8,048 nt of DNA from CAYVLI01 sp964452105 [NCBI: uncultured Nitrospinota bacterium] (GTDB taxonomy: Bacteria > JAUXIQ01): the NCBI GenBank assembly GCA_964452105.1, contig CAYVLI010000017.1, forward strand, positions 1 to 8,048. The letters run 5' to 3'. Below, piece after piece: positions 6,992-8,048 of this stretch; position 1 is the first letter of the stretch, and every line of letters starts with the position of its first letter. The notes beneath the pieces are model-generated. The model was given only the letters and a program-made list of their open reading frames with translations, searched no databases and had not been told where the DNA came from. Both the position numbers and the translations under genes were made by a program.

Positions 6992-7879
6992 TTATTCGCC
7001 TGTGGCAGAGAGCAATAAGCGCTCCATATCCTGAGCAAGAAACTTGTCCGTGTCTTCGTTGTTTTTGAACAGGCAACCCAGCGTGGCCCGTATCGTTTCC
7101 TGGTCTAATTCGTTTTTGTGCAGCGAGATGAGTGCGGCGGCCCAGTCCAGCGTCTCCGACACTCCGGGCTTTTTATAAAAGTCTTCTTCCCGGAGAACCT
7201 GCATGAAAGCACAGACCTGCTCCGCCAGCTTGTCTTTAATGTCAGGTAGCTTGACATTTATTATCTTTAGCTCTTTCTCAAATGAAGGGTAGTCTATCCA
7301 GTGGTAAAGGCACCGCCGCCGCAATGCATCATGAATTTCCCTGGTCCTGTTTGAGGTGAGTATCACGTGGGGTTGATGGCGAGCGGTGATTGTCCCTATC
7401 TCCGGGATGGTCACCTGAAAATCGGAAAGCACCTCAAGCAGAAAGGCTTCGAACTCCTCGTCGGACCTGTCTATTTCATCTATAAGAAGGACCGGCGGCG
7501 AATCGGAATCGGAAGAAATAGCATCCAACAGCGGCCTCTTAAGCAGGAACTCCTGGGAGAAGATATCTTTTTTAACCTCTTCCTTCGGCTTATGTCCCAG
7601 CTCACTGATGCGTATTTCGAGAATCTGTCTGGCATAATTCCATTCGTAGAGAGCTGAGTGGACATCCAACCCCTCATAGCACTGGAGGCGGATAAGCCGG
7701 GTGTTGTAAACTTTTGCCAGCACCTTGGCCACTTCCGTTTTTCCCACCCCTGGCTCCCCTTCCAGCAGCACCGGTTTCTGGAGCGTCTGGGCAAGATAGA
7801 GTACGGTCGCGAGGGGCCTGTCTGTAACGTAATAGTTCTCGATAAGTGCTTTCTCAATAGCGGCTATGGAATCGAGCAT
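6992..7879 (-). CDS. MoxR/CoxD-type AAA+ ATPase
   Basis: This 295-residue AAA+ ATPase belongs to the MoxR family, nearest in character to CoxD. Seen: Walker A GEPGVGKT (41-48; bases 7736-7759), Walker B VLLIDEID (130-137), sensor 1 in ILTSN (173-177), arginine-finger region ALRRRC (185-190), and an alpha-helical C-terminal lid. MoxR ATPases act with a VWA protein to remodel or complete metal enzymes, and CoxD is implicated in assembling the sulfur-containing Mo site of CO dehydrogenase. The VWA partner is the next gene. The neighbouring molybdenum hydroxylase is the likely client, but this is inferred from position. Start ATG 7879 is preferred: AGGTGA (7884-7889) lies four bases upstream, and the N-terminus MLDSIAAIEKAL fits the family. 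The longer frame from ATG 7936 would add 19 residues unlike any MoxR N-terminus I know, with only a poor ribosome site. Confidence 0.94.
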   Translation of the reverse strand: MLDSIAAIEKALIENYYVTDRPLATVLYLAQTLQKPVLLEGEPGVGKTEVAKVLAKVYNTRLIRLQCYEGLDVHSALYEWNYARQILEIRISELGHKPKEEVKKDIFSQEFLLKRPLLDAISSDSDSPPVLLIDEIDRSDEEFEAFLLEVLSDFQVTIPEIGTITARHQPHVILTSNRTREIHDALRRRCLYHWIDYPSFEKELKIINVKLPDIKDKLAEQVCAFMQVLREEDFYKKPGVSETLDWAAALISLHKNELDQETIRATLGCLFKNNEDTDKFLAQDMERLLLSATGE

Positions 7880-7883
7880 GCGT

Positions 7884-7889
7884 TCACCT
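7884..7889 (-). promoter_or_regulatory. Ribosome binding site fixing the MoxR-type ATPase start
   Basis: Read on the - strand this is AGGTGA, followed by ACGC and then ATG 7879. It is the best Shine-Dalgarno near this gene and decides the shorter start over ATG 7936. Confidence 0.65.
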
Positions 7890-7967
7890 GTAAAAGAGGG
7901 TACCAAAAAACAATCAGGTAGCACCCATAATGCCATGGCTTTCTACTTACATAATCCTATCTAAAAA

Positions 7968-7997
7968 ACTATAGCATCGCGGCGACTTGACCGTCCA
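7968..7997 (-). promoter_or_regulatory. Candidate sigma70-type extended -10 promoter for the MoxR-VWA operon
   Basis: On the - strand, TGGACG (7992-7997; four of six matches to TTGACA) is followed after 18 bases by TATAGT (7968-7973; five of six matches to TATAAT). A TGC immediately before it makes an extended -10. The stretch is AT-rich compared with the coding DNA. Transcription would start near 7961, giving a leader of roughly 80 bases before ATG 7879. This rests on consensus matching by eye. Confidence 0.4.
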
Positions 7998-8048
7998 TAC
8001 AATTTTAATTAGGTAATTCTGATGCACCATGCTCGATCCCGTCGACAC
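7998..8048 (-). other. Right edge: possible C-terminal tail of another - strand gene
   Basis: Read on the - strand, the frame from 8046 gives VDGIEHGASELPN and then TAA at 8005-8007. The composition resembles real protein and the stop falls just before the candidate promoter, so a gene may end here. Thirteen residues are too few to be sure, and the DNA may be non-coding. No product can be named. Confidence 0.2.

Noticed and set aside
7880-7936. A longer ATPase start at ATG 7936
   Set aside because: The 19 added residues do not resemble a MoxR N-terminus, and the good Shine-Dalgarno is at ATG 7879.
7987-8015. A + strand promoter with TTGACC and TAGGTA, 17 bases apart
   Set aside because: The -35 is good but the -10 matches only two of six bases, and no supported + strand gene follows in the window.

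Overview
The window holds most of a molybdenum-hydroxylase (xanthine dehydrogenase / CoxL superfamily) gene cluster and its probable maturation genes. All six genes recognised are of bacterial type: Shine-Dalgarno-led starts, short intergenic gaps and one TTG start. Base composition is moderate, and AGG/AGA arginine and ATA isoleucine codons are frequent. This would suit a free-living bacterium, perhaps an uncultured anaerobe or facultative organism, but nothing here fixes the phylum and I do not name one.

Left two-thirds (2-5693, + strand): a compact operon in the order large subunit (5' end missing), CoxG-like SRPBCC protein, CoxM-like FAD subunit, second complete large subunit. The gaps are 55, 18 and 15 bases (first gap measured to the start I prefer). 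The two large subunits are clear paralogues and both keep the molybdopterin motifs and the catalytic glutamate. Neither has the CoxSFR active-site loop of aerobic CO dehydrogenase, and both lack the two polar residues that bind xanthine in bovine xanthine dehydrogenase. The substrate is therefore some other aldehyde, N-heterocycle or aromatic compound and cannot be named from sequence. The [2Fe-2S] subunit (CoxS type) needed for a complete enzyme is not in the window and may lie upstream.

Right third (5762-7879, - strand): a two-gene operon, a MoxR/CoxD-type AAA+ ATPase followed by a CoxE-type VWA-domain protein, convergent with the enzyme operon. By analogy with CoxD/CoxE, the pair probably acts as an ATP-driven chaperone that finishes the molybdenum site of the neighbouring enzyme. 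A reasonable extended -10 promoter (7968-7997, - strand) precedes the ATPase gene. The last ~40 bases may be the tail of another - strand gene.

I found no RNA genes, insertion sequences, CRISPR arrays or convincing rho-independent terminators. This is a recognisable accessory metabolic locus rather than a wholly new system. Its most unusual features are the two large subunits in one operon and the CoxD/CoxE pair beside an enzyme that is not a CO dehydrogenase.
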